NCBI RefSeq assembly: GCF_000711985.1
Contig: NZ_JONU01000008.1
Span: 310,001-374,000, forward strand
DNA length: 64,000 nt
Direction of reading: 5' to 3'
Source: Rheinheimera texasensis DSM 17496
GTDB lineage: Bacteria > Pseudomonadota > Gammaproteobacteria > Enterobacterales > Alteromonadaceae
The translations under genes were made by a program, and so were the position numbers. The notes beneath the pieces are model-generated. The model did no database searches, was not told the DNA's origin, and saw only the letters and a list, made by a program, of their open reading frames with translations. This document shows positions 61,083 through 64,000 of this stretch, in pieces. Position 1 is the stretch's first letter. Every line of letters starts with the position of its first letter.

Positions 61083-63716
61083 TCAGAACTTCACGGTATA
61101 ACGCAGCGTCCAGTTGCGGCCTAACCAGTCGTGGATCGAGCTGGCATAACCGTTGGTTGGTGATGATGCATAAGGTGGTTCTTTGTCTGTCAGGTTACGC
61201 ACTGCAAACTGGATATCCTGTTTGTCGGTGATGTTGTAACCGATGCTGGCGTTTAAGGTCAGCCAGGATTTGACGGTTTCATTGTCAAACTTAAAGTCAC
61301 CATCGCCGAGCGAGCTGATGTAATGCGCGCTTAAGCTGGCATTCCAGTCTTGCAGTTCCCAGTCAATCGCCGCGTCGCCAACAAATTCCGGCCGGGCGAT
61401 TTCACTGGCGCCACTGAGTTTACCCAGTAAATCTTCGGCTGGATCGTCGGCAGTCAGCTGACGTTCGTAGCTCAAAGTGCGGGTGCCGGCTAAGGTCAGG
61501 TTAAAGCGGCCGGCGCTGCTGTCGATGCCGTATTTGATTTTGGCGTCGATACCGTCAGTTTCCTGGGCGCCGACGTTAAAGAAACCGGTACGCAGGAATA
61601 CCAAATCACCGCCGGCATCTTTCACACAACCAAAGGCGCCGTTCAGGGCTGCTTCGCTGCTCACAGTCGGCGCTGTGCCGGCGAGACAGGCTTTTAACGT
61701 GGTGTTGGCATCAACATCAACAATATCAGTGTGCTCATAACGCCAGTAATCCACGGTGATGTTGAAGTCATCCGTCAGGTTCCAAGACACACCGGCGTTC
61801 CAGGCTTCAGAGCTTTCCGCATCCAGACCACGGTTACCCAGCGTTTCCTGATCGAATTCCAGTTCACCGGCCTGAGCGCCGAAGCTACCGCACAAACCGT
61901 TGTACGGCTTGCCGCTGCCACAATCGATATAGTTCGAACCCAATGAAGTACCGGCGCCTAGTTCAGACAACGATGGCGCGCGGAAACCGGTGCTCCAGCT
62001 GGCGCGTAGGATCACATCATCAGTCGCTTTGTAACGCAGCGAAATTTTCGGGTTGGTATCACCACCAAAATCACTGTAATGGTCATACCGCAGCGCGGTG
62101 ATCGCATCCAGCTGTTCGGTCAATGGCAGGTTGAACTCAGCGTAACCGGCATATTGCGTGCGGTCGGCGGCTGCATCGCTGGCACCTAAAGTACTGACTA
62201 AACCCTGCTGGGCGACTAAGGCCGGTCTGTCGAAAATATCTTCGCTGCGCCATTCACCACCAAATACCGCGCTGATCGGGCCGGCCGGTAACTCGCCTAA
62301 CTGACCACTCAGGTTAAAATCCCAGGATTTGACATCCGATTCACCAACGCGCGGCGCCAATTCGCGCAGGCTGGCCAGCACTTCAGGCTTAGTGTCGCGG
62401 CCTAAATTAAACGGATTAAACTGGCCACTGGCAGTTGCTGCAGCGACGCGATCCAGATTGTAATAGCCACTGGTATGCAGCACTTCGTTGTCGGATTTAC
62501 CGATAGTAGCAGCTGTTTCCCAGCGCCAGCTGTCGCTGCTGCCAAACAAAGTAGTTTCACCACGCAGGCCGGCTAGCAGGCGGTAGCTGTTGCTGTCATA
62601 TTCCTGCATCCGCACTTCCGGGTAACGCGAACGGATACGGATGGTGCCGGCTGAGCCGTTTTTGGCGTCAATATCACGAGCCCACTGCGGCACTGAACTG
62701 AGTGTTCCCGGCACACGCAGGTCAAAAGAGCCGGCTGAATCGTAAGAATGGCCGCTGTTTTGCTGGTACATGGCTTCCACAAACAGCTCGTTGTCACCAC
62801 CGAGGCGATAAATATGGTTTAGCGTGGCGCCGAGATTTTTGCTGTCCGGCTGAATCGCGCGCTCCATGACGTAGTCGTACTGGCAACGCGTGCCGCCATT
62901 GCTGGTTGCAGTACCGCACCAGGGTTCGGCGTAATCTTTGCCGTCAATTGTGACGCGGGTTGACGACTTAAAAGTAACATCAATCGGCCGGTCTTTATTC
63001 ATCAGTGCATCGCGTTTGAAATAATCCAGTACCACAGTGGTGTTGGAGTTTTCTGTGGCGAAACCACCGGTGTAAGTGAAATTCTGCCGGGTAAAATCGC
63101 TGTCAGCGGTATCGTCGCCATACATGGCGCTGATTTCCTGACCTTCGTAATCTTTTTTCAGGATAAAGTTGATAACGCCGGCGATAGCGTCTGAGCCATA
63201 GACTGAAGCAGCGCCGTCGGTCAGTACGTCGATGCGTTCAATCGCTGCCATCGGAATAGCGTTGACGTTAACAAAAGAATCAAAGCCGTTGGAGAAAGAA
63301 TCAACCGCCACCCGACGGCCGTTGACCAGTACCAGCGTTGAGCTTGAGCCCAGGCCGCGTAAGCTGACGCCGGCTGCGCCAGGAGGTGTGCCGTCTGAAC
63401 CACCGACATTGCCGTTTTCAGTGAAAGTGCCGGCGCTGGCGGCTTGTGGCAGATCACGCAGGAAGCTGGCGACATTGTCATAGCCTTTGTTAATCAGCTC
63501 TTCTGCAGTGAAAACCTGCAGGGGATTGGCACCTTCCATGTCGACGCCTTTGAGGCGCGAACCTGTGACTTCAATTTTTTCGATTTTCTTTTCGGCGTCA
63601 GCCTGTTCTGTGCCAGCCGCCGGTGCTTGTTGGGCCTGAGTGCTGAAAGCCAGCAGCAGGGCGCTGCATAAGGCTGATTTACGGATTTTAGCTGCCGGTG
63701 ATGTCGTTGTGTTCAT
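61083..63716 (-). CDS. TonB-dependent receptor (large, Oar/nutrient-receptor type)
   Basis: An 877-aa outer-membrane receptor with a signal peptide (about 1-28, LLLAFSTQAQ) and the TonB-box-like region IEKIEVTGSRLKG (about 44-56). The plug has ANPLQVFTAEELINKGYDNV, SLRGLGSSSTLVLVNGRRV and a GAASVYGSDAIAGVINFI block. The barrel ends in RYTVKF with terminal Phe. The plug type is that of the large receptors often paired with polymer or tryptophan-halogenase loci in this group, not siderophore receptors; the substrate cannot be read from sequence. AGAGGA precedes the ATG at 63714-63716. Confidence 0.9.
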   Translation of the reverse strand: MNTTTSPAAKIRKSALCSALLLAFSTQAQQAPAAGTEQADAEKKIEKIEVTGSRLKGVDMEGANPLQVFTAEELINKGYDNVASFLRDLPQAASAGTFTENGNVGGSDGTPPGAAGVSLRGLGSSSTLVLVNGRRVAVDSFSNGFDSFVNVNAIPMAAIERIDVLTDGAASVYGSDAIAGVINFILKKDYEGQEISAMYGDDTADSDFTRQNFTYTGGFATENSNTTVVLDYFKRDALMNKDRPIDVTFKSSTRVTIDGKDYAEPWCGTATSNGGTRCQYDYVMERAIQPDSKNLGATLNHIYRLGGDNELFVEAMYQQNSGHSYDSAGSFDLRVPGTLSSVPQWARDIDAKNGSAGTIRIRSRYPEVRMQEYDSNSYRLLAGLRGETTLFGSSDSWRWETAATIGKSDNEVLHTSGYYNLDRVAAATASGQFNPFNLGRDTKPEVLASLRELAPRVGESDVKSWDFNLSGQLGELPAGPISAVFGGEWRSEDIFDRPALVAQQGLVSTLGASDAAADRTQYAGYAEFNLPLTEQLDAITALRYDHYSDFGGDTNPKISLRYKATDDVILRASWSTGFRAPSLSELGAGTSLGSNYIDCGSGKPYNGLCGSFGAQAGELEFDQETLGNRGLDAESSEAWNAGVSWNLTDDFNITVDYWRYEHTDIVDVDANTTLKACLAGTAPTVSSEAALNGAFGCVKDAGGDLVFLRTGFFNVGAQETDGIDAKIKYGIDSSAGRFNLTLAGTRTLSYERQLTADDPAEDLLGKLSGASEIARPEFVGDAAIDWELQDWNASLSAHYISSLGDGDFKFDNETVKSWLTLNASIGYNITDKQDIQFAVRNLTDKEPPYASSPTNGYASSIHDWLGRNWTLRYTVKF

Positions 63717-63758
63717 GGGTATTCCTCTGGATCAAAATGTTGCTTTTAAGCAATCTGA

Positions 63759-63773
63759 TTTACGTTGTGTAAA
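63759..63773. promoter_or_regulatory. Small inverted repeat upstream of the second TonB receptor
   Basis: TTTAC-GTTGT-GTAAA lies 43 to 57 bases before the leftward receptor start, inside a 220-base leader region. It could be an operator half-site pair or chance; no regulator gene is nearby. Confidence 0.25.
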
Positions 63774-63911
63774 AAAACGACACAGAGGGGGCCGCACAGG
63801 CAGATCCGGAGTGACACGCTCGGACAGATCATCAATAACCACGGACTGCCATTGCAGGGAGTGCGCAACAACAGGCGGATTATTGCCGTAAAGCCGGGAT
63901 CTGTGGGGCGT

Positions 63912-63932
63912 CCCTCTGCGTCAGGCAGAGGG
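63912..63932 (-). terminator. Hairpin after the right-edge gene
   Basis: Stem CCCTCTGC / GCAGAGGG with a short loop, five bases past the stop of the partial gene at the right edge. No T run follows, so termination efficiency is uncertain. Confidence 0.45.
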
Positions 63933-63936
63933 GTGG

Positions 63937-64000
63937 CTAATTATTAAACCACTCGGAAAGGTAGTAAGGAGAGTAACGGTAGTTGCTCAGGTTGACTGCG
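63937..64000 (-). CDS. C-terminal fragment of an unknown gene at the right edge
   Basis: The leftward frame entering from the right edge ends in AVNLSNYRYSPYYLSEWFNN and a TAG at 63937-63939. It has amino-acid-like composition with many aromatics and is followed directly by a hairpin, so it is probably a real gene 3' end. The other two frames also stop nearby, so this is not certain. I cannot name the family from 20 residues. It reads in the same direction as the TonB receptor and might belong to the same locus. Confidence 0.4.
   Translation of the reverse strand, partial: AVNLSNYRYSPYYLSEWFNN

Noticed and set aside
1-64000. CRISPR arrays, intact insertion sequences, prophage genes, rRNA
   Set aside because: I looked for regularly spaced repeats, transposase or integrase motifs, phage structural genes and rRNA sequence and saw none.

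Overview
The window is chromosomal DNA from a Gram-negative gammaproteobacterium. Outer-membrane and lipopolysaccharide genes are present (tolC, lptF, lptG, an LpxL-type acyltransferase, two TonB-dependent receptors). Several gene orders match the enterobacterial core: ygiF-glnE, tolC divergent from nudF-yqiB-cpdA-yqiA-parE, parC-plsC, and lptFG divergent from pepA-holC-valS. The mix of two-component/c-di-GMP proteins, chemoreceptors, PEP-CTERM proteins and large TonB receptors suggests an aquatic member of the Alteromonadales/Chromatiales, with Rheinheimera or a relative my best guess. This assignment is from recall of gene content and was not tested by a search.

Layout. 1-0.2 kb: 5' end of an HD-GYP gene. 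0.4-4.8 kb: proline catabolism (putA) divergent from an Lrp-type regulator. 4.9-13.2 kb: core genes, namely a membrane protein, an SH3/anchor protein (ygiM-like), ygiF, glnE, a hypothetical, an LpxL-type acyltransferase and tolC. 13.3-22.8 kb: a dense rightward block (nudF, yqiB, cpdA, yqiA, parE, a TPR membrane protein, parC, plsC, rraB) with translationally coupled junctions. 23.1-24.8 kb: two convergent paralogous THxN-type PEP-CTERM proteins. 25.4-33.2 kb: valS, holC and pepA leftward, lptF and lptG rightward, and an RDD protein. 33.3-37.8 kb: a lipocalin-like protein, tRNA-Leu(CAA), then an accessory block (endonuclease/exonuclease/phosphatase-fold protein, polysaccharide flippase, and a fused phytanoyl-dioxygenase/Rieske protein). 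38.0-41.3 kb: two tandem chemoreceptors. 41.3-45.9 kb: histidine degradation (LysR regulator divergent from hutH-hutU). 46.0-51.4 kb: a decayed binding-protein fragment, modF, and a TonB siderophore-type receptor coupled to a PepSY reductase-like protein. 51.4-59.4 kb: a lipoprotein behind a large palindrome, then a signalling cluster (HD-GYP response regulator, MHYT hybrid kinase, propeller-GGDEF cyclase). 59.6-64.0 kb: a small DUF protein, an AT-rich islet with two orphan ORFs, a second TonB receptor, and the 3' end of one more gene at the right edge.

Most of the window is ordinary housekeeping sequence. The items most worth a second look are the dioxygenase-Rieske fusion with its flippase partner beside tRNA-Leu, a 24-nt perfect antisense copy of the tRNA-Leu anticodon region just upstream of that tRNA, the 28-bp palindrome with a TACA-nn-TGTA core upstream of the lipoprotein, the convergent PEP-CTERM pair, the output-less TPR protein between parE and parC, and the AT-rich islet. 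I saw no CRISPR array, intact insertion sequence, prophage, integrase or rRNA. No clearly new multi-gene system can be demonstrated from sequence alone.
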